Assembly (NCBI GenBank): GCA_015698285.1
Contig: CP048685.1
Span: 62,001 to 126,000 of the forward strand
Direction: 5' to 3'
Origin: Candidatus Nitronauta litoralis
Lineage (GTDB): Bacteria > Nitrospinota > Nitrospinia > Nitrospinales > Nitrospinaceae
DNA length: 64,000 nt
The translations under genes were made by a program, and so were the position numbers. Position 1 is the stretch's first letter, and each line of letters starts with the position of its first letter. This document shows positions 1 to 9,302 of the stretch, piece after piece. The notes beneath the pieces are model-generated. The model made no database searches. It was not told the DNA's origin and saw only the letters and a list, made by a program, of their open reading frames with translations.

Positions 1-20
1 GGCTGGGTTAGCCTCTATTC

Positions 21-572
21 ATGCCTGTTCCACATTTCAAAACTTCGGTCGTTACCGCAATTGCCCTTTTACTGGCTTTTACGCCTCTGGCCAACGCATC
101 AGACCTTGCGACCTGTCTGAAAAAGGTCGCCGATGAAGATCTGAACCAGAAGATCAGTTTTCAAGGACAGATGCGGGATATCATCATTTCCAAGCAAGCG
201 GACCTGAACACCCTGGCCACATTGCAGCACGACTTCCAGGTTGCATTGGGAAAAAACCGCAGCAACCGATTAAAATACCTTGTCGATCACAATATTGACC
301 GAATTTCTACAAATGAACTGTCCCAGTTTCGTAATTTTGACTGGACCGAGGAAGATCAGGAAGGTTTTTTAAAGGCAGATACATATAATCAAGAGCAGTT
401 AAGTCAGATATTTGAATTAAAAAGAAAAAACCAGAACCACCCGGACTGGCCCAAGATGAGAGAGTTTATGGAGAAACACCTGCGCGGTTCAAAAGAATTT
501 CAGGACCTGATGAAAACCTTTGCAGGCACCCAGGCCAACACGGAATCTCAGCTAAAGAGTTGCTCGAATTAG
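21..572 (+). CDS. Exported protein of unknown function
   Basis: I do not recognise a family. The first 26 or so residues form a signal peptide: a short basic start, a hydrophobic core rich in Ala/Leu, and a likely cut after ANA. The mature part is about 155 residues, charged and mostly helical in character, rich in Gln, Lys and Asp, with a Cys near each end (CLKK near the new N-terminus, SCSN at the C-terminus) that could form a disulfide in the periplasm. The start is the first ATG visible in the window and lies 20 bases from its edge, so upstream signals cannot be judged. It faces the minus-strand DUF5069 gene, with 14 bases between the two stop codons. Confidence 0.7.
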   Translation: MPVPHFKTSVVTAIALLLAFTPLANASDLATCLKKVADEDLNQKISFQGQMRDIIISKQADLNTLATLQHDFQVALGKNRSNRLKYLVDHNIDRISTNELSQFRNFDWTEEDQEGFLKADTYNQEQLSQIFELKRKNQNHPDWPKMREFMEKHLRGSKEFQDLMKTFAGTQANTESQLKSCSN

Positions 573-586
573 TTTAAAATTTTTTC

Positions 587-1012
587 CTAATCCTTCCGTC
601 CTTCGTTCACTTCAATCAAATCAAAAATAGTTTCAATATCATTACGGTCAGCAAGCCCATCGTCGCTCTTGTAGTCCTGGAGTCGCTTTGTGATCCCGTT
701 GTCTTCATCTCGCCAACCCAGTTTTTCCAGGAATTTATTGAACAACAACCGGTCAAAGTCTGTACGGGGAGTTCCATTTTCGTAGCACCATTCCAGGATT
801 TCCTCGTCACCCTTTCCGGCTTCAACCTGAGCAGCCACATCGCTGTATTTCACACCAAGAAACTTGCAAAGATATCCATCCATTCCCTTACCGAGACGTT
901 CTTTATAGTCGTCTGGCAGGTCACCACTGAAATTCAGCCAGATCTTATCGACCATCCTGGCGAAATGATACATACCACCAATAGTGTCTAACGGACTGCG
1001 CGGGTAGGCCAT
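587..1012 (-). CDS. DUF5069 domain-containing protein
   Basis: A 141-residue cytosolic protein that matches the DUF5069 pattern as I know it. It has an N-terminal PRSPLDTIGG segment followed by ARMVDKIWLNFSG, a central DGYLCKFLG segment, and an acidic C-terminal half with WCYENG and LGWRDED. No signal peptide or membrane segment is present. The function of the family is unknown to me. It lies 16 bases downstream of glnS on the same strand and is probably co-transcribed with it. Confidence 0.8.
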   Translation of the reverse strand: MAYPRSPLDTIGGMYHFARMVDKIWLNFSGDLPDDYKERLGKGMDGYLCKFLGVKYSDVAAQVEAGKGDEEILEWCYENGTPRTDFDRLLFNKFLEKLGWRDEDNGITKRLQDYKSDDGLADRNDIETIFDLIEVNEGRKD

Positions 1013-1028
1013 GACACACCTCCTGAAT

Positions 1029-2756
1029 TCAACCAGCTTTGCCTTTCTTAACCATTTTACCCCAGGTGTCTTTCAACGTCACGGTGCGATTGAACACAAG
1101 AGTGCCGGGTTTGGAGTCCGGATCAACACAGAAATATCCCATCCTTAAAAACTGGAAACGCTCTCCTGGCTTGGAGTTTTCAAGTACAGGCTCTACTTTC
1201 GCGTTTTTTATAACCTTGAGCGATTCCGGATTAAGACCGTCTTTCAACTCCGGACAAGCTTTGGTATCCCAGGGTGCTTCATGCGTGAAAAGATGATCGT
1301 ATAATCTCACTTCGGCATTGACCGCATGTTGCACCGACACCCATTGGAGGGTGCCTTTGATCTTGCGCCCGTCTTTGGGGTTGCCGCCTCCGAAGGTATC
1401 GGGATCATAACTGCAATGCAGTTCAACAATATTGCCCGCTTCATCCTTGATCACTTCATCGCAACGAACAACGCAGGCGTGCTTGAGTCGAACTTCTTTG
1501 CCAGGTGACAGACGGAAGAATTTCTTCGGTGGGTCTTCTTTAAAATCGTCCCCATCGATATAGACCTCGCGACTGAACGGCACCTTGCGGTGACCATCGG
1601 CTTCATTTTCAGGATTATTCTCGGAATCGAATTCGTCGACCTGCCCTTCCGGGTAATTGGTGATAACGAGCTTCAGTGGATTGAGTACGGCCATCACGCG
1701 ATGTGCGGTCTTATTGAGTTCTTCGCGTAAACAGTGTTCGAGTTGTGCGATTTCCACTGTACTGTTCGCCTTGGCCACGCCAATCCGATCACAGAAATCA
1801 CGGATGGATTCTGGTGTATAGCCGCGTCTCTTCAGTCCGGAAATAGTCGGCATACGGGGATCGTCCCAACCGCTGACAGTCCCCTCGTTGACCAACTGGA
1901 TGAGCACCCGCTTGCTCAACATCGTGTAAGACAATTGCAGCCGCGCAAATTCGTACTGTCTCGGATGAAACACATCGAGTTTATCCAGGCACCAGTCGTA
2001 AAGCGGGCGGTGGTCTTCAAACTCCAACGTACAAATGGAATGCGTGATATTTTCAACCGAATCACTCTGCCCGTGTGCCCAGTCGTACATCGGGTAAATA
2101 CACCAGGCGTCACCCGTGCGTGGGTGAGTCGCTTTTAAAATGCGGTACAGCACCGGATCGCGCATATTCAGATTGCCGGAAGCCATGTCTATTTTGGCAC
2201 GGAGCACCTTTTGTCCGCCGTCGAACTCGCCCTGCTTCATCCGTTCAAACAGGTCGAGGTTTTCCTCAACGGTTCGGTTTCGAAAAGGGCTTTCCTTTCC
2301 CGGTTCTTTAAGAGTGCCGCGGGTTTCGCGAATTTCATCAGCCGTCTGATCATCCACGTAGGCATCGCCCTGCTCAATCAACTGCACCGCCCACTGGTAA
2401 AGCTGGTCGAAGTAATCGGAGGTATAACACTCCGGCTCTTCCCATTTGAAGCCCAGCCAGCGCACATCTCCCTTAATCGCATCGATATACTTCTGCTCTT
2501 CCTTGACCGGGTTGGTGTCATCAAAACGCAGGTTGCATTTTCCACCAAACTCCTTTGCCAAACCAAAGTTCAGACAGATTGATTTGGCGTGCCCGATATG
2601 GAGAAATCCGTTGGGTTCCGGAGGAAAACGAGTGTGGACGCGGCCCTCGTTCTTTCCCCGGCTCAAGTCGTCCTCAATTATTTTATGGATGAAGTTCGCA
2701 GGAGTAGCGCCTTCGTTCTCTTTTTCATTCGATTCGTTCATCTGGACAACTTTCAT
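1029..2756 (-). CDS. glnS: Glutamine--tRNA ligase
   Basis: Class I aminoacyl-tRNA synthetase that charges tRNA-Gln with glutamine in the cytosol using ATP. At 575 residues it has the usual bacterial GlnRS length. The N-terminal Rossmann domain carries [15 protein letters not shown] with the HIGH signature. The second class I signature appears as MLSKR, the GlnRS version of KMSKS, in the segment before the WDDPRMPT stretch that is typical of the GlnRS/GluRS family. The C-terminal half is the two-barrel anticodon-binding region. The first ATG is used here; an in-frame ATG five codons later (MNESNEK) is an alternative, since neither has a clear ribosome binding site. A GlnRS implies that Gln-tRNA is made directly rather than only by GatCAB amidation. 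Confidence 0.97.
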   Translation of the reverse strand: MKVVQMNESNEKENEGATPANFIHKIIEDDLSRGKNEGRVHTRFPPEPNGFLHIGHAKSICLNFGLAKEFGGKCNLRFDDTNPVKEEQKYIDAIKGDVRWLGFKWEEPECYTSDYFDQLYQWAVQLIEQGDAYVDDQTADEIRETRGTLKEPGKESPFRNRTVEENLDLFERMKQGEFDGGQKVLRAKIDMASGNLNMRDPVLYRILKATHPRTGDAWCIYPMYDWAHGQSDSVENITHSICTLEFEDHRPLYDWCLDKLDVFHPRQYEFARLQLSYTMLSKRVLIQLVNEGTVSGWDDPRMPTISGLKRRGYTPESIRDFCDRIGVAKANSTVEIAQLEHCLREELNKTAHRVMAVLNPLKLVITNYPEGQVDEFDSENNPENEADGHRKVPFSREVYIDGDDFKEDPPKKFFRLSPGKEVRLKHACVVRCDEVIKDEAGNIVELHCSYDPDTFGGGNPKDGRKIKGTLQWVSVQHAVNAEVRLYDHLFTHEAPWDTKACPELKDGLNPESLKVIKNAKVEPVLENSKPGERFQFLRMGYFCVDPDSKPGTLVFNRTVTLKDTWGKMVKKGKAG

Positions 2757-2810
2757 TTTGGGTTAGTGCAGGCGCATTGTAACAGATCGCCAATAATTAT
2801 TTAGGCGCTA

Positions 2811-4736
2811 TCAACTCTCCACAATCATCTCAGAAATATCCTTTACCTTTATATTTTGTCCACGTGATTTTGCAGCATCCTCCAGCATGAGCACGCAGTA
2901 AGGACAGGAGACCGCGATCGTATCCGGTTCCTCAACCATCAATTCATCAAGGCGCTGTTCATTCATTCGTGTGCCAATGTTTTCTTCCAGCAAAAACCGT
3001 GCTCCACCAGCGCCGCAGCAGGTCCCGCGTTCGCGACTATTCTCGACTTCCAACACGTCACCCTGCGCCGGTGCTAAAACATTCCGAACTGCATCGTATT
3101 CCCCATTGTGCCGCCCCATGTAACAGGAATCGTGGACGACGGTTTTACCTTCAACACGGGCTTGTTGAATTTTTCCTTCAGCCGCCAGGGATTCCAACAG
3201 CTGCGAATGATGAATCACTTCCAATCGAGCACCAAACTCCGGGTATTCATTTTTTAAGGAATTGAAACAATGCGGGCAGTGGGTCACAATTTTTAAAACA
3301 TTTTCTTCTTTGAAAGTCTCCACATTCTGTTGGGCCAGCATATCGAATAAATACTCATTTCCCAGGCGACGCGCCGGGTCTCCGGTACACCCTTCCCTGT
3401 TACCCAGAACCGAAAAAGAGACACCCGCAGTTTGAAGCGCACGGGCGACCGATTCTGAAATCGCTTTTCCGCGTTTATCAAATGACCCGTTGCACCCGAC
3501 AAAATACAGATATTCCGTCGGGTTGTTTTTATCCCACTCTGGCAAACCCGCTTCTTTCGCCCAGTCAGCGCGGGTGTTGGCGGGAAATCCCCATGGGTTC
3601 GAGTGTGTTTCCAGAGAGCGAAACGCCTGCCCCAGTTCGTGGGGGTAGCGGTCCTCCATCATTACCAGGCCTCGCCTGAGGTCGACCACTTTGTTGACGT
3701 ATTCGATCATCACCGGGCATTCCTCTTCGCACGCCCCACAGGTGGTGCAAGACCAGATTGTTTCATCATTCAACACTTCCCCAAGAAGTTTGGTCCGTTC
3801 AATTTCTTCGCGCTGGTCTTTGGGAGTGGCGAGCAACTCTGGAGACATTGCGTTGAGGTGATCGCGTAAATTGACTGTGAGTGTTTTGGGAGACAAGGGT
3901 TTACCGCTGTTCAAAGCCGGGCAGAAGACATCGCACCGTCCGCATTCTGTGCAGGTGTGCAAATCCAGCATTTGTTTCCAGGTGAACGTTTCAATCCGGG
4001 TAACACCGAATTCCTCTTCATCCTCTGCCTCAAAGTCCAGTCGCTTGATACCATTGCCAGGACTTCCGGCTCTGGAGAAAAATACATTGGGGATGGAGGT
4101 AACGATATGAAAATGCTTCGATCTCGGCAGGAGGTTGACGAAAATCAGGATCGTCAGAATATGGGTCCACCATGCTGCAATCTTGACTTCCGGGTAAGGT
4201 ATTCGGTCGAAGGCAAGGTCCGAGGACATGATGATCAGGATCAGAACAAGAATCAGGAGACCTTCTCCCGATAAAGTCAGTCGCTTGGGTTTAACGATCA
4301 GACGACGGTACAAGCCATATAAGCAGGCAAACGAAATCAGGACAACAACGGTATCTTTAAGGTAATAATATGATTGCCAGAAAAACGATGAACCCGTGGC
4401 GCCTTCTGCCGAATAAAGAGAAGGAAAAAATCCCCAAAGAAAAAACTCGAAAGCTCTCAGGAGAAGAATCAGAAATCCCCAGAAAATCAGGGCATGCATC
4501 CAACCCGGTCCTTTGTCTTTGAACATTTTGGACTGGCCAAATGCGATTTTAAATACCGCGACGATTCTTTCTGGTATGTTTCCAAACCGGTTGTCAGAAG
4601 CTCCCATTTGGAGCACTTGCCACTTTGGCCACAGTCCCCAAAAAAATCCAGCGGCCGCGATCAAAACAATTCCGCCAAGAAGCCATGGCAAAACAGCTGG
4701 TGGGAACCCTCCTACGCTTTCCAAGTTTGTTTTCAT
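2811..4736 (-). CDS. Membrane-bound heterodisulfide-reductase-type Fe-S oxidoreductase
   Basis: A 641-residue inner-membrane electron carrier. The N-terminal third (about residues 1-200) has several hydrophobic helices resembling the nitrate reductase gamma / heme b type of membrane anchor. Two 4Fe-4S motifs follow, CTECGRCDVFCP and CTTCGACEEECP, typical of HdrC-like proteins. The C-terminal half carries two CCG-type domains (HdrB-like): one around GCNGSFDKRG and NREGCTGDP, the second with HDSCYMGRHN and the CCGAGGARF signature. This is the layout of single-chain (Fe-S)-binding proteins thought to pass electrons between the quinone pool and a cytosolic partner such as a flavoprotein or acyl-CoA dehydrogenase. 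No partner gene is adjacent; glnS lies 55 bases downstream on the same strand. Its physiological donor cannot be read from the sequence. Confidence 0.9.
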   Translation of the reverse strand: MKTNLESVGGFPPAVLPWLLGGIVLIAAAGFFWGLWPKWQVLQMGASDNRFGNIPERIVAVFKIAFGQSKMFKDKGPGWMHALIFWGFLILLLRAFEFFLWGFFPSLYSAEGATGSSFFWQSYYYLKDTVVVLISFACLYGLYRRLIVKPKRLTLSGEGLLILVLILIIMSSDLAFDRIPYPEVKIAAWWTHILTILIFVNLLPRSKHFHIVTSIPNVFFSRAGSPGNGIKRLDFEAEDEEEFGVTRIETFTWKQMLDLHTCTECGRCDVFCPALNSGKPLSPKTLTVNLRDHLNAMSPELLATPKDQREEIERTKLLGEVLNDETIWSCTTCGACEEECPVMIEYVNKVVDLRRGLVMMEDRYPHELGQAFRSLETHSNPWGFPANTRADWAKEAGLPEWDKNNPTEYLYFVGCNGSFDKRGKAISESVARALQTAGVSFSVLGNREGCTGDPARRLGNEYLFDMLAQQNVETFKEENVLKIVTHCPHCFNSLKNEYPEFGARLEVIHHSQLLESLAAEGKIQQARVEGKTVVHDSCYMGRHNGEYDAVRNVLAPAQGDVLEVENSRERGTCCGAGGARFLLEENIGTRMNEQRLDELMVEEPDTIAVSCPYCVLMLEDAAKSRGQNIKVKDISEMIVES

Positions 4737-4849
4737 TTAGCCATCAAGAGAACACCTCAAGCAAAAGATTAAGGTACCCCTATAAGTAGTTAATTTTAAA
4801 ATAAAAATTCAACAGAACAACCAAGTAAGACCCGATGAGTTTCATCCCT

Positions 4850-4879
4850 TTGTCATTTTCATTCACTTTACCTTATGCT
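4850..4879 (+). promoter_or_regulatory. Possible sigma-70 promoter in the 300-bp gap before the exported-protein operon
   Basis: TTGTCA at 4850-4855 and TATGCT at 4874-4879 are separated by 18 bases and point toward the gene starting near 5054. The implied leader is about 165 nt and contains a G+C-rich patch (4905-4930) that could fold. I recognise no known riboswitch in it. Nothing else was found in the gap 4737-5035. Confidence 0.3.
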
Positions 4880-5053
4880 ATCATTGTTTCAAAGTGTTAA
4901 CGGGACCTCGCCCTATTTGGCGGCGGTATGTTACATTAGTAGTTCGGTTCTGAGTCGCAGGTGGTGATCGTACCCTATAGGTAAAAAACCTGGATCAAAT
5001 TCCGGTCTTCTTCCTGCCCTTTCCTTTTCCCAAAAATGGTTGAATACAACCCT

Positions 5054-6007
5054 ATGCAAACAAAACACAAATCCTGCCAGCCACTGATTTTCGGCTCACT
5101 TTTTCTAATCACAACCATCTGGGGTTCCCCTGCTCTTGGAATCCCTATCGGCGATGCTTTTGAAATTGACGACGGTTCGCGTCGCCCCATTTACGATTCG
5201 CATACCTACAACCCGACCAATCAGTCTCATGAACCGATGTTGAAAGAGTTGAACCCGACTTTAAACCCAAAACTCAACCTGGATCACCCGTACCCCGAGT
5301 ATCTTGAAAAATTCATGAAAGAGGACCGATATCCTCTCTACTACAAGCAACTTCTTGAAGTTGAGCCGGATGATCAGGTTCAAAGCAAGGTATTCAACCC
5401 TGAAGCATTTAAGGGCGTGAGGCGTATTGGGGTCATCAAGTTTGAAAATAAAACCAAAGGAATGGACAAGAACGAAGAGGCCGGCAGCCTGGTTGCGGAA
5501 CACGTATCCTCTGAATTGGAAACCGCTGGCAGGTACGCGGTTATTCACCCAAAAAAAATGGTTGAAGAATACCAGATGAAGATGATGACCACTCCTGAGA
5601 GTCTTCGCAATTCCGGAGCAACCACGTCTGGTAATTCTCCACAGGCGCTGAAAGCTGGCAAGGTGAATGCACAAAGCACCACCACCTACGACTTGCCTTA
5701 TTCTGCAGACAAAATTGATGCCGTCATGATCGGCGCAGTGACCCGCTACGGCAATACTTTTTACGATCAGGACAACAAACCATCACGAAGCCCCGGGGTG
5801 GCGCTGGAGTTTGGTGCCTATCTTATTAGCACCAGGACCGGCGAAGCAATTTGGGGTGCGCGCTTTGTAGGATCCCAGAAGCCTTCCATTCGCAATATCC
5901 AGTTCGGAAAACTGCGTTGGCTTAACAAACGGGAATTCACCCAAATGGTTGTCAGTAAAGTCCTCAAGGATTTTTCTGAAACAAAAATCACATCATCAGG
6001 CAAGTAA
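5054..6007 (+). CDS. Exported protein with a CsgG/LpoB-like segment
   Basis: About 317 residues. The preferred start is the ATG at 5054, which gives a compact signal peptide (MQTKHKSC, then a hydrophobic stretch ending at SPALG); an in-frame ATG at 5036 adds six residues. The middle contains RRIGVIKFENKT followed by EEAGSLVAEHVSSELETAG and YAVIHPKKM. This pattern, a strand with 'V.FEN.T' then a helix and 'L...GRY.VI', is seen in CsgG, LpoB and related periplasmic proteins. A later YDLPYSADKIDAVMIGAVTR segment fits the same fold. There is no lipobox Cys. It lies 15 bases before the HmuY-like gene, so the two are probably one operon. The fold assignment is inference; the function is unknown. 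Confidence 0.65.
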   Translation: MQTKHKSCQPLIFGSLFLITTIWGSPALGIPIGDAFEIDDGSRRPIYDSHTYNPTNQSHEPMLKELNPTLNPKLNLDHPYPEYLEKFMKEDRYPLYYKQLLEVEPDDQVQSKVFNPEAFKGVRRIGVIKFENKTKGMDKNEEAGSLVAEHVSSELETAGRYAVIHPKKMVEEYQMKMMTTPESLRNSGATTSGNSPQALKAGKVNAQSTTTYDLPYSADKIDAVMIGAVTRYGNTFYDQDNKPSRSPGVALEFGAYLISTRTGEAIWGARFVGSQKPSIRNIQFGKLRWLNKREFTQMVVSKVLKDFSETKITSSGK

Positions 6008-6022
6008 AGCGAGAAGATCATC

Positions 6023-6823
6023 ATGAGCGAACCTTTCCAACAATCAGCTACTTTAGCGGAGCCTAAAGATCCGGAGAAAGAAAAAAAGCGCAAAATGTGG
6101 CGCAACCTTTTCATCCTCAACCTTTGCATCTCCTTGTTGCTTATGGGGCTGTTCTGGCTGCCTCATAAATTCGTTCAGTTAAATGAGTTCATGGGTTCCT
6201 CAAGCGTAGAGCCGCGCCGCAAAGCTCCCGCATTTATGGAAGCGAATGAGGAAGCCAAACCTCAGCCTCCTTCCCATTTAAAGGAGTCCAAGTTTGCCAT
6301 GATAAATGCGACCTCTGAAGAAGATTGGACCTATTTCGACTTTTCCCGTGGCAAGCAGGTCGATATATTTGACAAGAGTTCACGGGAGTGGGACCTTGCG
6401 TTTCGCCGCGGAAACGTATTGACCAATGGAGGCGCAACCAACAAATTTGGTAAGGGAGGAGTGCTTGATCTCGGTGAAGTCGACTTTGATTCCGTTGACC
6501 AGGTACCGAACCGGCCCTTTGTGGCCGACCAGTCGACCCGTACCGAAACCAAAAACGAGGCACTGGCTCAATGGTATAGTTACAACTATATTACGCACAA
6601 GCTGACCCCCCGCAAACACGTTTATATTGTGAAGGCGGCCGATGGCCGGTATGCCAAGGTCCAGTTTCTCGGGTTTTATTGTGCCAACAAGGAACCGGGC
6701 TGCGTACAGATACGTTATACTTTCCAGGATAATGGAGCCCCCAATTTCATGAAAAACCAGGAAAAAGAAGCCCCCATTAAGGAGGCCTCGATCCCATCCG
6801 ACCAGAAAACATCCGACCTGTAA
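6023..6823 (+). CDS. HmuY-like protein with an N-terminal membrane anchor
   Basis: A 266-residue protein. Residues 1-27 are charged, residues 28-46 form one transmembrane helix (FILNLCISLLLMGLFWLP), and the rest is extracytoplasmic. From about residue 94 the sequence WTYFDFSRGKQVDIFD, followed by WDLAFRRGNVLTNGG, matches the HmuY family pattern. A second matching block (WYSYNYITHKLTPRKHVYIV) lies near residue 190 and is followed by AKVQFLGFYC. HmuY of Porphyromonas is a heme-binding outer-membrane lipoprotein; here the domain is tethered by a helix rather than a lipid. Whether it binds heme is not shown. It follows the CsgG-like exported gene by 15 bases and is closed by a hairpin terminator. 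Confidence 0.75.
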   Translation: MSEPFQQSATLAEPKDPEKEKKRKMWRNLFILNLCISLLLMGLFWLPHKFVQLNEFMGSSSVEPRRKAPAFMEANEEAKPQPPSHLKESKFAMINATSEEDWTYFDFSRGKQVDIFDKSSREWDLAFRRGNVLTNGGATNKFGKGGVLDLGEVDFDSVDQVPNRPFVADQSTRTETKNEALAQWYSYNYITHKLTPRKHVYIVKAADGRYAKVQFLGFYCANKEPGCVQIRYTFQDNGAPNFMKNQEKEAPIKEASIPSDQKTSDL

Positions 6824-6835
6824 CCCAATTGCATA

Positions 6836-6860
6836 CCTCCTGACTTAAACAGGGGGTTTT
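6836..6860 (+). terminator. Rho-independent terminator after the HmuY-like gene
   Basis: CCTCCTG (6836-6842) can pair with CAGGGGG (6850-6856) across a 7-nt loop, with one T-G wobble, and is followed directly by TTTT and CTT. It lies 13 bases after the stop codon of the HmuY-like gene. Confidence 0.5.
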
Positions 6861-6982
6861 CTTGACTGGGGTTTTGAGACATAATGCAGGTTTGGCAATT
6901 TCAAACTGAACTTACCGGTCTTTCCACACCCAAGACCGTCATTCTGATTTTTTCGATAATGATAGCCGTTTAGGAGGAGTAC

Positions 6983-7567
6983 ATGTCAACATTGAAAGGC
7001 ATTTTATTCAATCAGGCCGCAACTGATGCAATCAACGGACTGATTGAAACTTTGCAAACAAAATACACCAAAAAGAAAGGCCGCCGCTTTAACAGTGCAA
7101 ACATCACTTATGAGATCAGCCGCCCGCATCTCAATGGGAACTCCCTGGAGTTTGAAATCAGTTCCAAAATTCCCCAAGACGAGATCAAAGATGACGATGA
7201 AATGAAAAATTATTTTCTGGAGATAAAAAACAAAGTCAATTCAGAAAAAGACAAGCCGGTCTCTATCGAAATGGAAAATATTGTTTGGGACTCCAAAAAA
7301 GACAGTGAGAAGGAGCGCGACTACGTCAAGCTACTTTACAGCTATCCCTTGGACGACTTGTTTAATGATAAAAAAGTTCAGGACGAATACGAAACAGTAC
7401 GAAATGATCCCAAGGAAGAAAACCTGCCTCAATCCACAGGGGCGATGACAATTGCAGGGGGGATCGTGCTAAAACAAGTTCGCGAAACCATCTACAATTT
7501 TGGATTGAATCACATCAATCAGCTCATGGAAGCGAACAAAACCATTCGAGCCCAACTGAAAAAATAA
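6983..7567 (+). CDS. Cytosolic protein of unknown function
   Basis: A 194-residue protein I do not recognise. It is highly charged, with a Lys/Asp/Glu-rich centre, no signal peptide and no membrane helix. The first 60 residues (ATDAINGLIETLQTKYTKKK, then ISRPHLNGNSLEFEISSKIP) suggest an alpha/beta domain. The C-terminal part has a glycine-bearing hydrophobic stretch (GAMTIAGGIVLKQV) followed by a helix. The start is well set by TAGGAGGAG seven bases before the ATG. A small membrane protein gene begins 8 bases after its stop. Confidence 0.65.
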   Translation: MSTLKGILFNQAATDAINGLIETLQTKYTKKKGRRFNSANITYEISRPHLNGNSLEFEISSKIPQDEIKDDDEMKNYFLEIKNKVNSEKDKPVSIEMENIVWDSKKDSEKERDYVKLLYSYPLDDLFNDKKVQDEYETVRNDPKEENLPQSTGAMTIAGGIVLKQVRETIYNFGLNHINQLMEANKTIRAQLKK

Positions 7568-7575
7568 CTCAGGCC

Positions 7576-7755
7576 ATGAACTCCGTCCGCTATTTTTTCG
7601 GCCGTGCCCTGCAATTGCTCGGGATGGCCACCATCACCCTGGTGGTGTTCCAGTTTTTCACAACCATGGGTATGGAGACCCTGCTCTACTGGACAATCCT
7701 GGGGATCGGAGAGTTTTACGGCGGAACCTTGATCCTTGGCAAAAGCGACAGCTGA
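7576..7755 (+). CDS. Small membrane protein, 59 residues
   Basis: This frame reads MNSVRYFFGRALQLLGMATI through to a C-terminus at LGKSDS and has two hydrophobic helices (about residues 9-32 and 36-53) separated by METL. The start lies 8 bases after the preceding gene and the stop 21 bases before the DUF420 gene, which supports expression as part of one operon. The first helix is preceded by two Arg, as expected for a cytoplasmic N-terminus. I recognise no family. Confidence 0.55.
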   Translation: MNSVRYFFGRALQLLGMATITLVVFQFFTTMGMETLLYWTILGIGEFYGGTLILGKSDS

Positions 7756-7776
7756 CCCAACTTTGTCCCCACTATC

Positions 7777-8502
7777 ATGAATGAATTCTTAAAAACTCCT
7801 GGTTTTATTGTCAGCACCGGAACGATAGGGGCAGACATCAGCTATCTTCTGGCTGTCGTGTTCACCACGCTGTTTCTTATTGCCTGGGGCATGGCTAAAA
7901 AAGGGTACGGTACCCGTCACCACAAGCTGATCCTGATCTCCATGGTTTCCATGGTCCTGTACTTCGTGGGTTATTATTATGCACGGTCATTGGGAGCACT
8001 GGCATTTGAGGGCAAGGAAGGGTTTGGGGGCCCCGTGGAAACCTACGAGGGCGTATTTCTCCCTGTATTAAATACACACCTGATTCTGGTGCTGTTTGGT
8101 TTTATTCTCACTTTCTATATGATCTGGGAGGGGTTTCGGGCGAGCAATAAAGAAAATGGGGAATGGGCCTTGAAATCGGGACCAATGAAGGTTTCCCCAC
8201 AGAAATTCAGGCGGCTGGTTTTGGGAATTCTTGGCATTGGGGCAGCCAACCACCTCCTGCAATGGGTTGCAAGAGATCAGTTCCCCTGGCAGGCACAAAT
8301 GGCCTATGGCCTTATATTTCTAACCTTTGTGCTCATAGTCAGTATTGAAAAACTGATCGAGAAACTGTTGCCGGATGGTGCCACACGGCACCGGATTTTA
8401 GGCCGAATTACCATGGTGGTTTTTGCACTCATTTTATGCACCAGTACAGCCACCTACCTGATGCTTTATGTATTTTACCCGGCAAACCCGGCAGGCAGTT
8501 AA
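7777..8502 (+). CDS. DUF420-type multi-pass membrane protein
   Basis: A 241-residue integral membrane protein with about six hydrophobic helices. The conserved-looking His residues at helix ends (RHHKLILISM, NTHLILVLFG, RHRILGRITM) match the DUF420 family pattern. Proteins of this family often lie near terminal oxidase or cytochrome assembly genes, and His at membrane boundaries suggests heme or metal ligation. Both points are family knowledge and inference. No oxidase subunit is present in this window. It follows the 59-residue membrane protein by 21 bases. Confidence 0.7.
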   Translation: MNEFLKTPGFIVSTGTIGADISYLLAVVFTTLFLIAWGMAKKGYGTRHHKLILISMVSMVLYFVGYYYARSLGALAFEGKEGFGGPVETYEGVFLPVLNTHLILVLFGFILTFYMIWEGFRASNKENGEWALKSGPMKVSPQKFRRLVLGILGIGAANHLLQWVARDQFPWQAQMAYGLIFLTFVLIVSIEKLIEKLLPDGATRHRILGRITMVVFALILCTSTATYLMLYVFYPANPAGS

Positions 8503-8600
8503 AACGGTCAAATCCGGGGAGTTAGAGGGTGCCCCCTGGAATGAGGGTGGTTGATTTTTACCCTTGACCAATCACTGGGGCTATGATAAATTTCGCCCGT

Positions 8601-8708
8601 TCAGATGACTTCGAAATACATGAGCAGGAGATAGAGTGCCATCAGGCCATTAACACCCAGACCTATCAAAACAATAGTATCAAACAGTTTTCCGTCTTTG
8701 CTGGCCAT
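8601..8708 (-). CDS. Single-span small membrane protein, 35 residues
   Basis: The reading frame is open further upstream, but GAGGAG stands three bases before the ATG at 8708. That gives a 35-residue product starting MASKDGKLFD with one helix (IVLIGLGVNGLMALYLLLMY). The charged short N-terminus and single helix resemble accessory subunits of respiratory complexes such as CcoQ, CydX or PetN types; that comparison is by shape only. It lies on the opposite strand to its neighbours, between the DUF420 gene and two more small membrane protein genes. Confidence 0.55.
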   Translation of the reverse strand: MASKDGKLFDTIVLIGLGVNGLMALYLLLMYFEVI

Positions 8709-8879
8709 AAGCTCCTCATTAGTTAAAAAGTTAGCGTAAACTATCACCCGCAAATGCGGAGTGTCAAGAATAAAGGGCTGTTTTCTTAATCGGTTTGCCA
8801 CCGGGCGGTTAATCAGCTACAAGCGATTACCAGATTTTGCAAAACTGCTAAATCATTAATCTAATTCAAGGAAAGCCGA

Positions 8880-8981
8880 ATGCTGCAAAAATTTAAAGAA
8901 AAATCCGGTCCCTATATTTACATCGCCACTTGCGTGTTCTGTCTCTGGTTTTTCTACTGGTTTGCTTCCGTTTGGCGGTAA
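8880..8981 (+). CDS. Single-span small membrane protein, 33 residues
   Basis: MLQKFKEKSGPYIYIATCVF begins a 33-residue frame ending in FYWFASVWR. AAGGAAA lies about six bases before the ATG. The protein is a basic amphipathic start followed by one aromatic-rich helix. No family is recognised. The product is too short for length-based gene finding, but the ribosome binding site, start and composition are coherent, and another small membrane protein follows 56 bases later. Confidence 0.45.
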   Translation: MLQKFKEKSGPYIYIATCVFCLWFFYWFASVWR

Positions 8982-9036
8982 CCTGACACAATCTATTTAA
9001 AAGAATTTTTTAACTTTTAGTGGAGAACCCATTTCC

Positions 9037-9228
9037 ATGGCACAAGACGAAATTATCGAAGACGAACCCAAAAAAGGAAACATGGGTGTTGCTATCGTCT
9101 GGTACGTTATTGCACAAGCTGCGATGTTCCTGTACTACTTCGGTATCAACAACGCCCTCATGAAAGTCCAGGGTCTGAAGTACTGCTACCTCGGATGTTT
9201 CTGGCCCTTCACCTCTGGTGGTGGTTGA
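9037..9228 (+). CDS. Small membrane protein with a Cys/Trp-rich tail, 63 residues
   Basis: The protein has an acidic N-terminus (MAQDEIIEDEPKK), one helix (VAIVWYVIAQAAMFLYYFGI) and a tail KYCYLGCFWPFTSGGG. The two Cys in CYLGC and the glycine end are unusual for a plain membrane anchor and could ligate a cofactor or form a disulfide. A GTGGAGA ribosome binding site lies about 11 bases upstream. A hairpin-rich 3' region and a strong terminator follow, which suggests an abundant short transcript. No family is recognised. Confidence 0.6.
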   Translation: MAQDEIIEDEPKKGNMGVAIVWYVIAQAAMFLYYFGINNALMKVQGLKYCYLGCFWPFTSGGG

Positions 9229-9302
9229 TCCAGAAAGTTTCTGACCCCTGTTAGCTGGTGAACAGGTTCCTGGCAATAAGGGTGTGAACCGTATACTTAA
9301 GA

